Origin: an uncultured Eubacteriales bacterium
GTDB lineage: Bacteria; Bacillota; Clostridia; Oscillospirales; Acutalibacteraceae
Direction: 5' to 3'
Length of the DNA: 33,333 nt
NCBI GenBank assembly: GCA_949299505.1
Contig: CASGAS010000011.1
Span: 1-33,333 of the forward strand
A program made the translations under genes and the position numbers. The notes below the pieces were generated by a model. The model did not search any database, was not told where the DNA came from, and saw nothing but the letters and a program-made list of their open reading frames with translations. Positions 14,410 to 22,881 of this stretch are shown piece after piece. The first letter of the stretch is position 1; each line of letters opens with the position of its first letter.

Positions 14410-15624
14410 ATGAAAGCCGTTGTTTTTGCAGGGGAGGGCGCGCAATCCGCCCACGGGAAGCCGCTGTTTACGGAAAAAGGCGTTTGTGTCCTGTCCGGCG
14501 CGCAGCTTGACCCGGCGTTTTTGGCGTCGCTTGGCGGCGCGGCCGCGCTGTGCGCGGCGGGCAGGCAGGTCGGCATCGCTTTCGACGGGCGGCCGCTGTC
14601 CCACGCCGTCGGCCGGATTCTTTCCGGCGCGATGGCCGCAAAAGGCAGCCGGGTCTACGCGTTTGGGGACGGCTTTTTGTCGCAGATGTATTTTTTCACC
14701 TCCTTCTGCTCGCTGCAGATGGGTGTGTTTGTCGCCTATGAGCACGGCTGTATACGGCTGTATTTTTGCGGTCCGGGCGGGCTGCCACTGCCGTTGGAAA
14801 CGGAAGCGGAAATCGAGCGGCGCTGTCAGAATGCGGATGCGGGCAAGGTGCTGCCCGATGCGTGCCGGGAGGTTTCCGACATGGCCGGGATGCACGCCAT
14901 GTACCTGCGCGCGCTCATTCGGGAGGCGGGCGGCGGGCTTGACCGGCAAATCGCCGGCGTGCAAAGCGCCAGCGACCGGGTGCAGACCCTGTTTGAAGAC
15001 GCGCTGTACCGAACGGGTGCAAAGCTCGGCGACGAGGTCCTTTTCCGCTTTGGCGCGAACGGCACGGCCGTCTGTGCGTATCACCGCGGCTGCGGCCAGA
15101 TTCGATACGACCGCCTGCTTGCCGTGTGCTGCTGCGCCGAGCTTGCGGCCGGGCGGGATTTGGCGCTGCCGGCGGAGGCGCCGTACATGTTGACGCGCCT
15201 TGCGGAAAAAAGCGGGCGCCGGGCGCTTCGCTACGGCTTTTCGCCGCCCTGCGGCCGGGAGACGGCCGCACGCGCGCTTGCAAAGGACCGGCTGTATCTG
15301 CGCGACGCGCTGTTTTTGAGCATGCGGCTTTTGTCGGTGCTGCAAAGCGCCGGAAAGCCGCTGGACCGGCTTGTGCGGGAGCTTCCGCCGTTTGCCGTGC
15401 GAAAGCGCACAATAGCCTTGCCGTTCCCGATGGAGGAGCTTTTTGAGCGCCTTCCCGAAGCGCGTCTTGTCGGGCGTGCGGCGGAGCTTGTTTCTAAGGC
15501 GGGCGCGGTGCGCGTCATACCGGGGAAAAACGGCGGCCGCGTGACGGTGCTTGCGGAAGCGCCTACGCCGAAGGCGGCTGAAAAACTCTGCGCCGGGGTG
15601 GAGGCGCGTTTGCACAGGCATTGA
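14410..15624 (+). CDS. Phosphohexomutase-like protein with degenerate active site
   Basis: This protein is 404 residues from ATG 14410; alternative in-frame starts are TTG 14308 and ATG 14332. The fold pattern follows alpha-D-phosphohexomutases (PGM/PMM/GlmM). VGIAFDGRPLSHAVGRILSG (54-73) matches domain I, LYFCGPGGLPLPLETEAEIE (117-136) matches the segment after the catalytic loop, and LYLRDALFLSMRLLSVLQSA (295-314) fits the end of domain III. VTVLAEAPTPKAAEKLC (378-394) fits domain IV. The key loops are changed: VAYEHG (108-113) replaces TASHNP with its phosphoserine, FGANGT (214-219) replaces the metal-binding DGDGDR, and PGKNGGR (371-377) replaces the phosphate-binding SGTEP loop. Domain II looks shortened. 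It is probably a non-catalytic relative whose function I cannot name. Family reading is by eye. Confidence 0.65.
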   Translation: MKAVVFAGEGAQSAHGKPLFTEKGVCVLSGAQLDPAFLASLGGAAALCAAGRQVGIAFDGRPLSHAVGRILSGAMAAKGSRVYAFGDGFLSQMYFFTSFCSLQMGVFVAYEHGCIRLYFCGPGGLPLPLETEAEIERRCQNADAGKVLPDACREVSDMAGMHAMYLRALIREAGGGLDRQIAGVQSASDRVQTLFEDALYRTGAKLGDEVLFRFGANGTAVCAYHRGCGQIRYDRLLAVCCCAELAAGRDLALPAEAPYMLTRLAEKSGRRALRYGFSPPCGRETAARALAKDRLYLRDALFLSMRLLSVLQSAGKPLDRLVRELPPFAVRKRTIALPFPMEELFERLPEARLVGRAAELVSKAGAVRVIPGKNGGRVTVLAEAPTPKAAEKLCAGVEARLHRH

Positions 15625-15649
15625 CACAAAACGGTTTTCGCGGTATCAT
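15621..15649 (+). promoter_or_regulatory. Near-consensus sigma-A promoter for the RNase J operon
   Basis: TTGACA (15621-15626), a 17-base spacer and TATCAT (15644-15649). The -35 box overlaps the stop codon of the preceding gene. This is the strongest promoter match in the window and probably drives rnj through ftsH. Confidence 0.75.
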
Positions 15650-15655
15650 ATTAAA

Positions 15656-15757
15656 ATCGGGAAATGGGCGTTTCCCTTAAGATTGGACTTTCGCTTGGGC
15701 GGCTGGGCCCGGGCGCTACATAAAAAACATAGTAAACCAAGGAGCGTATAGTAAGGA
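15656..15757 (+). promoter_or_regulatory. Structured 5' leader of the RNase J gene
   Basis: The predicted leader is a little over 100 bases. It contains GGGAAA/TTTCCC (15659-15664/15671-15676), close to the expected 5' end, and an 8-bp stem with G-U pairs (15693-15700/15707-15714). Two AAGGAG-like sites follow (about 15739-15744 and 15753-15758); the second is correctly spaced for ATG 15765. A 5'-terminal hairpin would be expected to affect RNase J access, so self-regulation is possible but inferred. Confidence 0.4.
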
Positions 15758-15764
15758 GTACAGA

Positions 15765-17666
15765 ATGGCAAACACCAACAAAGAAAACAAGAGAGGCTCT
15801 GCGCCAAGGACCGCTTCGCGCAAACAGGCGGCCGGCACGGAGACGGCGCGCCCCGGCCAAAAGGGCGGCGCAAAGGAAAAAAAGACGGCGAAAAAGGACG
15901 TGATGCAGGGCTTTTCGGAGTCCTCGGCCGGAAAGCAGCAGCGCCGGTATTACAACAGCTTGAAAAACAATGCGCGCAAAAACGCGGGCGGCCGCCGGAA
16001 AAAACCGTCCGTCCCGCTGAAGATTGCCTTTTTGGGCGGTCTTAACGAGATCGGCAAAAACATGACCCTTTATGAATGCGGCGGCGATATGCTGCTTGTG
16101 GACTGCGGGCTGGAATTTCCGGACCCCGAAATGCTCGGCGTGGACCTTGTGATTCCGGATTTCACCTATGTGATGGAAAATGCCGACAAAATCCGCGGCA
16201 TCCTCATTACGCATGGGCATGAGGACCACATCGGCGGCCTTGCGTATCTGCTTAAAAGCCTGAATATCCCGGTTTATTCCACAAAGCTGACGATCGGGCT
16301 TATCGAGGGTAAGCTGCGCGAGCACCGCATTTTGGACCGCTGCACGCTCAATGTCGTGAAGCCCGGCGACCGGGTGCAGCTGGGCTGCTTCAACGTCGAG
16401 TTTATCCACGTCAACCACTCCATTCCGGACGCGGTTGCGCTTGCCATCCGCACGCCGGCGGGCACGGTTGTGCAGACGGGCGACTTCAAAATCGATACCA
16501 CGCCCATTGACGGCGGCGTCATTGACCTTGCGCGGCTGGCGGAAATCGGCGAGGAGGGCGTTTTGTGCCTGCTTTCCGATTCGACCAACGCCGCGAAGCC
16601 CGGCTTTACCGAAAGCGAGCGCAAGGTCGGCGAGACGTTCGACGTCCAGTTCCACCGCGCGGGCAACCGGCGGCTTATCGTAGCGACGTTTGCGTCCAAT
16701 ATCCACCGCGTGCAGCAGATTATCAATTCTGCGGAAAAGCTCGGCCGCAAGGTCGCGCTGTCGGGCCGCAGTCTGGAAAATGTGGTCGCTGTCGCGGCGG
16801 AGCTTGGGTATATCCATGTCCCGGAGGGCATTTTGGTAGGCCTCGACAGCATCAATCGCTACCCGCCCGAAAAGCTGGTGCTTATTACGACCGGCAGCCA
16901 GGGCGAGCCGATGTCGGCGCTGTACCGCATGGCGTTTTCCGAGCACCGGCGCGTGGAAATCTGCCCGAACGACTATGTCATCATTTCGGCGACGCCGATT
17001 CCCGGCAACGAAAAAATGGTCGGCCGGGTCGTCGACGAGCTTTTGAAGCTCGGCGCGGAGGTCGTGTATGAAAAAATGTACGACGTCCACGTCTCCGGCC
17101 ATGCGTGCCAGGAGGAGCTCAAGCTGATGATGAGCCTGACGAAGCCGAAATACTTTATGCCCGTCCACGGCGAGCAGAAGCACTTGCAAAAGCATGCGGC
17201 GCTGGCGCGGACCATGGGAATTCCCGAACAGAACATTTTGATTGCGGACGTCGGCAAGGAGGTCGAGCTGACGGACGAAAAAATACGGATTTCCGGCGAA
17301 GTCCCGGCGGGCATGGTCTTTGTGGACGGCAGCGGCGTCGGCGACGTCGGCTCGGTCGTTCTGCGCGACCGCAAGCGGCTTTCCGAGGACGGGATTATCA
17401 TCATTGTCGCCTCCATCGACCGCGAGACCGGCGACGTGCTGTCCGGCCCCGACGTCGTTACGCGCGGCTTTGTGTATGTCCGTGAGTCCGAACAGCTGAT
17501 GGAGGAGTCCAGACGGCTGTGCGAAAATGTCCTGGCGGACTGCCTGGCGCACCACGCCTGTGATTTTTCCACCATTCGCAACCGCCTGCGCGACGAAATT
17601 TCCCGCCTGACCTATGCGCGTACCAAGCGTTCGCCGATGGTCCTTCCTATCCTCATGGGGGTATAA
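15765..17666 (+). CDS. rnj: Ribonuclease J
   Basis: This 633-residue metallo-beta-lactamase/beta-CASP ribonuclease degrades and processes RNA with 5' exonuclease and endonuclease activity. The zinc motif is THGHEDHIGG (149-158). FPDPEMLGVDLVIPDF (118-133), TGDFKID, LLSDSTNA and the C-terminal MPVHGEQKHL follow in the normal order. The first 80 or so residues are an added basic, Lys/Arg/Gly-rich and probably disordered extension before the usual start at LKIAFLGGLNEIGKN. Such extensions could bind RNA or ribosomes. It heads an operon with gdpP, rplI and dnaB, and gdpP begins three bases after its stop. Confidence 0.96.
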   Translation: MANTNKENKRGSAPRTASRKQAAGTETARPGQKGGAKEKKTAKKDVMQGFSESSAGKQQRRYYNSLKNNARKNAGGRRKKPSVPLKIAFLGGLNEIGKNMTLYECGGDMLLVDCGLEFPDPEMLGVDLVIPDFTYVMENADKIRGILITHGHEDHIGGLAYLLKSLNIPVYSTKLTIGLIEGKLREHRILDRCTLNVVKPGDRVQLGCFNVEFIHVNHSIPDAVALAIRTPAGTVVQTGDFKIDTTPIDGGVIDLARLAEIGEEGVLCLLSDSTNAAKPGFTESERKVGETFDVQFHRAGNRRLIVATFASNIHRVQQIINSAEKLGRKVALSGRSLENVVAVAAELGYIHVPEGILVGLDSINRYPPEKLVLITTGSQGEPMSALYRMAFSEHRRVEICPNDYVIISATPIPGNEKMVGRVVDELLKLGAEVVYEKMYDVHVSGHACQEELKLMMSLTKPKYFMPVHGEQKHLQKHAALARTMGIPEQNILIADVGKEVELTDEKIRISGEVPAGMVFVDGSGVGDVGSVVLRDRKRLSEDGIIIIVASIDRETGDVLSGPDVVTRGFVYVRESEQLMEESRRLCENVLADCLAHHACDFSTIRNRLRDEISRLTYARTKRSPMVLPILMGV

Positions 17667-17669
17667 CGC

Positions 17670-19637
17670 ATGACAGCAGGGCAAGCCATACGCACCTATC
17701 CGTTGACCTTTACCGCGCTTGTCGCGGCAGGGGTGTTTTGCGTTGCGACCGCGTTTTTCAGCCTTGTGGCCGCTGCGGTTGAATTTGGCGTGCTTCTGGT
17801 GCTGACGGCTGTTACTGCGGTGCGCATCCGGCGGGATTTCCGCACGATTCGCGCGACGGTGCTGGCATTAAGCGAGAGCTTTACGGCGGAGGAAAATTCC
17901 GCTTTGCAGAATTTCCCGCTTCCGGCCGTGGTGTTTGACAACGCCGATCGCGTGGTCTGGTACAACCTCAAGTTCAAAAACGAGCTTTTGCCGGCCGTTT
18001 CCGCACGCTCGGGGGATGTCCGCCAGTTTACGGGCGGGCTGGGCCTGCAGCAGATTCGCAAAAACGAACGGTTCGATGCGGTTGTCGGCGATAAAGCGTA
18101 TACCGTCTATTTCAGCCACATCCACTGCGCGGGCAGGCAGTCCTATGTTCTTTTGTATGCGGAGGACACGCGGCTTAAGCAGATTGCCCACGCCTATGAA
18201 ATGGAAAGGCCCGCCGTCGCCATGCTGGCCGTGGACAGTGCGGATGAGATTTACCGCGCCTATAAGGAAAGCGAATACGCGGAAATTTCCGCCGACATTG
18301 AGCGGATTACGGAAAGCTGGTTCAACCGGTATACCGGCCTGTTCCGCAAGCTCGGCAGCGGGCGCTTTCTTGCCGTATTCCCGGAAGAAACGCTGCAAAA
18401 AATGGTGGCCGAACGCTTCGAGGTGCTTGCGCTTGTGCGCAAGTATACATACCACGACGCTTCGGTCGGCGTAACGCTGTCCATCGGCGTCGGCCGCGGC
18501 GACAGCCTTTCCGACGCGGAAAGCAACGCCCGGCAGGCGCTGGATATGGCGCTAGGCCGCGGCGGCGACCAGGCGGCGCTTAAAAATGCAGACGAGACCT
18601 ACCGCTTTTTCGGCGGCGTGTCGAAGGGCGTCGAAAAACGGACGAAGGTGCGTTCCCGTGTTGTCGCCTCCGCTATTGGGGAAATGCTGCGCGGCAGTGA
18701 AAACGTGTTTATCATGGGACACCAGTTTTCGGATTTGGACTGCATTGGCGCGGCGATAGGCCTGTGCAAGGCGGCGCGCGACATGGGCGCTTCGGCTTTT
18801 GTTGTGACGGATCCGCACACCACGCTTGCATCGCCGCTTGTGGAATATGCTTCCGGCGCGGGGGCGGCGCAGTGGTTCATTTTGCCGGAGCACGCCCAGC
18901 GCCTGCTGACGGAAAAATCGCTGCTGATTGTCGTGGACACGCACAAGGCGAGCTTTACCGAAGCGCCGCAGCTTTGCGAAAAGGCGGCGCACATCATCGT
19001 CATTGACCACCACCGCAAAACGGTCGATTACATTCGCAACGCCGAGATTTTCTACCACGAACCGCACGCCTCCTCCACCTGCGAAATGGTGACGGAGCTG
19101 CTGCAATATATGGGCGGCAAGCCGTCGGTTACGCCGCTTTGCGCAAATGCGCTGCTGGCCGGGGTGATTCTGGACACCAAGGATTTCGTCCTGCGCACGG
19201 GTGTGCGAACCTTTGAAGCGGCGGCATACCTGCGTTCGCGCGGGGCGGACACCGTTGTGGTCACGCGGTTTTTCAACAGCAGCATGGAAAGCAAAAAGCT
19301 GCGCGGCAAGGTCGTGATGGATGCGGAAACGTACCGCCGGTGCGCCGTGTCCGTCGCCAACATAGACGCGCGTGACGTCCGCGTGATTTGCGCGCAGGCG
19401 GCGGATGAGCTGCTGACCGTCAGCGGCGTGGACGCGTCGTTTGTTCTGTTTGAAACGGATTCGACCGCCAACATTTCCGCGCGCTCCATGGGCGGGGTGA
19501 ACGTCCAGGTTATTATGGAAGCGCTCGGCGGCGGCGGGCACCAGACAATGGCGGCCGCCCAGCTTTCGGATACGACGCTGGCTTCGGCAAAGGAGAAGCT
19601 GCTTGCGGCCATCGACGATTATTTTGAAAATCAATGA
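17670..19637 (+). CDS. gdpP: Cyclic-di-AMP phosphodiesterase, GdpP type (DHH/DHHA1)
   Basis: This 655-residue membrane protein has two N-terminal transmembrane helices (about 11-30 and 33-51) and a PAS-like region. A degenerate GGDEF region follows, with LGSGRFLAVFPE at 228-239. The C-terminal DHH/DHHA1 phosphodiesterase has its metal ligands visible as H351, D355 and D357 in GHQFSDLDCIGAAIG, D423, and DHH at 446-448; GGGGHQ (620-625) belongs to DHHA1. The family cleaves c-di-AMP to pApA and so affects potassium, osmotic and wall homeostasis. Length and domain order are standard. The gdpP-rplI-dnaB order is widespread in Firmicutes and supports the call. Confidence 0.95.
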   Translation: MTAGQAIRTYPLTFTALVAAGVFCVATAFFSLVAAAVEFGVLLVLTAVTAVRIRRDFRTIRATVLALSESFTAEENSALQNFPLPAVVFDNADRVVWYNLKFKNELLPAVSARSGDVRQFTGGLGLQQIRKNERFDAVVGDKAYTVYFSHIHCAGRQSYVLLYAEDTRLKQIAHAYEMERPAVAMLAVDSADEIYRAYKESEYAEISADIERITESWFNRYTGLFRKLGSGRFLAVFPEETLQKMVAERFEVLALVRKYTYHDASVGVTLSIGVGRGDSLSDAESNARQALDMALGRGGDQAALKNADETYRFFGGVSKGVEKRTKVRSRVVASAIGEMLRGSENVFIMGHQFSDLDCIGAAIGLCKAARDMGASAFVVTDPHTTLASPLVEYASGAGAAQWFILPEHAQRLLTEKSLLIVVDTHKASFTEAPQLCEKAAHIIVIDHHRKTVDYIRNAEIFYHEPHASSTCEMVTELLQYMGGKPSVTPLCANALLAGVILDTKDFVLRTGVRTFEAAAYLRSRGADTVVVTRFFNSSMESKKLRGKVVMDAETYRRCAVSVANIDARDVRVICAQAADELLTVSGVDASFVLFETDSTANISARSMGGVNVQVIMEALGGGGHQTMAAAQLSDTTLASAKEKLLAAIDDYFENQ

Positions 19638-19679
19638 GCCGGCGCGGCGAAAAGCGCCCGGCGGAAAGGGGATCTCAGT

Positions 19680-20120
19680 ATGGAGGTCATTCTCAAGCAA
19701 GATGTGAAGGGACTCGGCAAGGCGGGTGAAAAGGTCAAGGCGTCCGACGGCTACGCGCGCAATTTCCTGTTCCCGAAAGGGCTTGCCGTTGAGGCGAACG
19801 CCCAGACGCTTACGGAGTATAAGAACAACGAGGCTTCCAAGCAGCACCGCGTAGACGTGGAGGTTGCCGCCGCCCGCGCCGCGCAGGAAAAGCTGTCCGG
19901 AAAGACCGTTCGCCTGACCGCCAAGGCCGGTCAGAACGGCCGTCTGTTCGGCTCCATAACCGCAAAGGATGTCGCGAATGCGATTGCACAGCAGCTCGGC
20001 GTCACGGTGGAAAAACGCAAAATTTCCATAGCGGACATTAAAAACTTCGGAACGTACACGGCGCAGATTAAGCTGTACACCGGGATTACCGCCGCGCTTT
20101 CCGTGGAAGTCGGCGAATAA
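19680..20120 (+). CDS. rplI: 50S ribosomal protein bL9
   Basis: This 146-residue protein is full length for bL9. The N-terminal rRNA-binding domain is plain: MEVILKQDVKGLGKAGEKVK, then DGYARNFLFPKGLAVEA. A connecting helix and the C-terminal domain follow (KTVRLTAKAGQNGRLFGSIT). AAAGGGG lies about ten bases before ATG. A G/C-rich inverted repeat (19638-19662) lies between gdpP and this start. Confidence 0.98.
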   Translation: MEVILKQDVKGLGKAGEKVKASDGYARNFLFPKGLAVEANAQTLTEYKNNEASKQHRVDVEVAAARAAQEKLSGKTVRLTAKAGQNGRLFGSITAKDVANAIAQQLGVTVEKRKISIADIKNFGTYTAQIKLYTGITAALSVEVGE

Positions 20121-20150
20121 AAGTCTGCCAACAAAAAGGGGAACACACCC

Positions 20151-21515
20151 ATGGACAATCTGATGCTTGAACGGCTCAACGAGCCTTACAGCCTGGAAGC
20201 AGAGCAGGCGGTGCTGGGCAGCATTTTGATGGACCCGGACTGCTTCGACCGCGTATCCGGCATTCTGCGGGGCGCGGACTGCTTTTATATTCCGCAGCAC
20301 CGGGAAATCTACGGTCTGATTGCAGAGCGTAAGCTTCTGAATCAGAAGGTGGACGCGCTTATTATTGCGGAGGCGCTTAAAACCGGCGGGAGCTATGACG
20401 ATGCGGGCGCGCGCAATTATCTTGCGCAGCTTGCGGCGGCGGTCCCAAGCGTGGCGAACGTCGAGTCCTATGCGAAAATCGTCAGTGAAAAATATTATCT
20501 GCGCACGCTTATGGACGCGGCCGCCGAAATGCTGAAAAATGCGGCGGAGGAAGAACTGCCCGCGGACAAGATTATGGATGCGGCGGAGCAGAAGATTTAT
20601 GACATCCGGCAGGGGACGCTGAAAAGCGGCCCGGTCAAATTGGCGGATATTATCACGGGCGACGTTTACGACACCTTGCAAAAGCTGTCGGACCCGGCCC
20701 TTGCGGAAGAGTACAAGGGTATTCCGACCGGCTTTTCGCGGCTCGACCAGTACATGACGGGCTTAAACCGTTCCGATTTGATTCTGATCGGCGCGCGTCC
20801 CGCGATGGGCAAGACGAGCTTTGCGCTCAATATTGCGCGCAACATCGCGGTGCAGGCGAAGAAAAAGGTCGTCTTTTTCTCGCTGGAAATGGGCCGCGAG
20901 CAGCTTGCCCAGCGTATTCTTTCAACGGAAGCGCGCGTGGAGGGGTATAAGCTTCGCACCGGAGAGCTTTCGGACGACGACTGGCAGCGCATTGCCGAGG
21001 CGACGGTCAATCTCAGCCGCGCGGAGCTGTATTTCGACGATACGGCGAACATCACTGTGCCGGAGATGAAATCCCGCATCCGCAAAATGCGCGACGTGGA
21101 CTGCGTCGTGATTGACTATTTGCAGCTGATGATCGGCAGCAAGCGCACGGAAAGCCGTGTGCAGGAGGTTTCGGAAATCACCCGCAGCCTGAAGCTGATG
21201 GCCAAGGACCTGCGCATCCCGGTCGTTACCTGTTCGCAGCTTTCGCGCTCCACGGAGGGCCGCGGCAAATCGCACAAGCCGCAGCTTTCGGACCTGCGCG
21301 AATCCGGCTCGATTGAGCAGGACGCCGACATTGTGCTGATGCTGTACCGCGAGTCTTACTATGATTCCGAAAAGGACGAGACCGTCGTGGTCGACAACGA
21401 CAAGGCGGAGGTTATCGTCGCCAAGAACCGCCACGGCAGCACAGGGAGCGTGGATTTGCACTGGAACGGGATGTATACGCTGTTTTCAACGCCGGAGCTG
21501 CACCGTGATGCGTGA
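20151..21515 (+). CDS. dnaB: Replicative DNA helicase DnaB
   Basis: This 454-residue hexameric helicase unwinds DNA at the replication fork. The N-terminal primase-interacting domain starts at PYSLEAEQAVLGSILMDP, and the RecA-like domain holds Walker A GARPAMGKT (214-222). FFSLEMGREQLAQRIL, Walker B VVIDYLQLM and SQLSRSTE follow. No intein is present. AAAGGGG lies upstream of ATG. Its stop is overlapped by tilS, whose ATG lies at 21508 inside the last codons. Confidence 0.98.
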   Translation: MDNLMLERLNEPYSLEAEQAVLGSILMDPDCFDRVSGILRGADCFYIPQHREIYGLIAERKLLNQKVDALIIAEALKTGGSYDDAGARNYLAQLAAAVPSVANVESYAKIVSEKYYLRTLMDAAAEMLKNAAEEELPADKIMDAAEQKIYDIRQGTLKSGPVKLADIITGDVYDTLQKLSDPALAEEYKGIPTGFSRLDQYMTGLNRSDLILIGARPAMGKTSFALNIARNIAVQAKKKVVFFSLEMGREQLAQRILSTEARVEGYKLRTGELSDDDWQRIAEATVNLSRAELYFDDTANITVPEMKSRIRKMRDVDCVVIDYLQLMIGSKRTESRVQEVSEITRSLKLMAKDLRIPVVTCSQLSRSTEGRGKSHKPQLSDLRESGSIEQDADIVLMLYRESYYDSEKDETVVVDNDKAEVIVAKNRHGSTGSVDLHWNGMYTLFSTPELHRDA

Positions 21516-22881
21516 CGGCGTGCTGGCGTTTCTGCAAAAGCAGGGCGTCCGGCCCGGCGCGCCGCTGGTTGTCGGCTTTTCGGGCGGGGCGGATTCGGTC
21601 TGCCTTTTGCATATTCTGGCCACGCTGCAAGGCGAGCTGCCCTTGTCGCTGACCGCCGTGCATGTCGTGCATGGAATCCGCAAGGCGGAGGCGGAGGCGG
21701 ACGCGGCGTTTTGCCGGGCGTTTTGCGAACGGTACGGCGTCCCCCTGCGCGTTGTGCGGGTGGACGTTCCCGCCGTCTGCAAGCAGACGGGTGAGGGGCA
21801 CGAGGCCTGCGGCCGCCGGCTGCGCTATGAAGCGTTCGAGGCCGCTGCGGGCGACGCGGGCTTTATTGCGACGGCGCACACCGCCGATGACAACGCCGAA
21901 ACCGTGCTTTTGCACCTGGTGCGCGGCGCGGGGCTTCGGGGCCTTTGCGGGATTCCGCCCGTGCGCGGACGCATTTTGCGTCCGCTGCTTTTGTATACGC
22001 GCGCGCAGGTGGAGGCGTATTGCGCGGCGCATCGGTTATCCTATAGGATGGACAGCACCAACCAAAGTCCGGAATACCTGCGCAACCGGATGCGCCACGA
22101 GGTGCTGCCGGTGCTGAAAACCATGAACCCCGCCGTGATTTCCGCCTTTTCCCGGCTGACCGCGGACCTGCGTGCGGACGAAGCGTATTTGGATTCGCAG
22201 ACCAAGGCGGCCGCAAAAGAAGCGGTCGGGCCAAACGGCATAGGGGAGGCCGCTTTTCTCAAACTGCCCGCGGCGCTGCGCCGCCGCGCAGCACAGAGCT
22301 GGCTTGCAAACGCGCTCGGCGTCGTGCCGGAGCACAAATGGATTGACGCGGTCTGCGCGCTTCCCAAAACCGGGAAAAGCGTGACCCTTTTCGGCAATAC
22401 CGTCGTGCGCAGCCGCGCGGGAGTTTTGGAGCTTGTCCGCGCGCCGGTACGCCCCTGGAAAATCGCGCTTTTGCTTCCCGACGCACCGGTTACGGTGCAG
22501 ACGCCGGCGGGCGCGGTGCGTTTGACGCCGCTTTCGCAAAAAGATTTACAAAATCTTCACAAAGCGGACTTGGCGAACGTCGTGGATTGTGCTACAATAA
22601 ATAGCAATTTGGTGCTGCGCTCCCGGCTTGCGGGCGACCGGTTTTCCGACCCGCGCCACGGCGTGACCAAAGAACTGCGAAAATGGTTCAACGAAAAAAA
22701 GATTGCGCCCGAACAGCGGGCTGCCGTGCCGCTGTTGGCCTGCGGTGCGCGCGTGCTTTGGGCGGGCGGCTTCGGTGCGGACGCTTCGGCGCGCGCTACG
22801 GCGCAGACCGCGCGCGGGCTGCTTTTGCAAATGGAGGGGGAGGGCCATGCGCCGTCGAACGACGAAAGCACAGGGGATTGA
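21508..22881 (+). CDS. tilS: tRNA(Ile)-lysidine synthetase TilS
   Basis: This 457-residue N-type PP-loop ATPase modifies C34 of tRNA-Ile(CAU) to lysidine so that it reads AUA. The PP-loop is VVGFSGGADSVCLLH (21-35), with ATAHTADDNAETVLLHLVRG and MDSTNQSPEYLRNRMRHEVLP typical of TilS. The C-terminal domain is present (LRSRLAGDRFSDPRHGVTKE). ATG 21508 is chosen; GTG 21505 is immediately upstream in frame. It overlaps dnaB by 8 bases and hpt by 35 bases. A promoter-like site lies inside the gene near 22570-22598. Confidence 0.96.
   Translation: MRDGVLAFLQKQGVRPGAPLVVGFSGGADSVCLLHILATLQGELPLSLTAVHVVHGIRKAEAEADAAFCRAFCERYGVPLRVVRVDVPAVCKQTGEGHEACGRRLRYEAFEAAAGDAGFIATAHTADDNAETVLLHLVRGAGLRGLCGIPPVRGRILRPLLLYTRAQVEAYCAAHRLSYRMDSTNQSPEYLRNRMRHEVLPVLKTMNPAVISAFSRLTADLRADEAYLDSQTKAAAKEAVGPNGIGEAAFLKLPAALRRRAAQSWLANALGVVPEHKWIDAVCALPKTGKSVTLFGNTVVRSRAGVLELVRAPVRPWKIALLLPDAPVTVQTPAGAVRLTPLSQKDLQNLHKADLANVVDCATINSNLVLRSRLAGDRFSDPRHGVTKELRKWFNEKKIAPEQRAAVPLLACGARVLWAGGFGADASARATAQTARGLLLQMEGEGHAPSNDESTGD
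22570..22598 (+). promoter_or_regulatory. Promoter-like site inside tilS, upstream of hpt-ftsH
   Basis: TTGGCG (22570-22575), a 17-base spacer and TACAAT (22593-22598) in a locally AT-rich patch within tilS. A small stem, AAGATTT/AAATCTT (22541-22547/22551-22557), lies just upstream. It could give hpt and ftsH extra transcription independent of the long operon. The hexamers may instead be chance within coding sequence. Confidence 0.45.

Noticed and set aside
15651-17684. 677-codon minus-strand frame opposite RNase J
   Set aside because: RNase J motifs fix the coding strand; the antisense frame is a by-product of GC-biased third positions.
19638-19662. GCCGG/CCGGC inverted repeat between gdpP and rplI as a terminator
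   Set aside because: The stem is short with bulges and no T-run, and the genes are expected to be co-transcribed.
18552-20681. 709-codon minus-strand frame across gdpP, rplI and dnaB
   Set aside because: It spans three unmistakable genes and their gaps on the other strand, with no ribosome binding site or recognisable domain.
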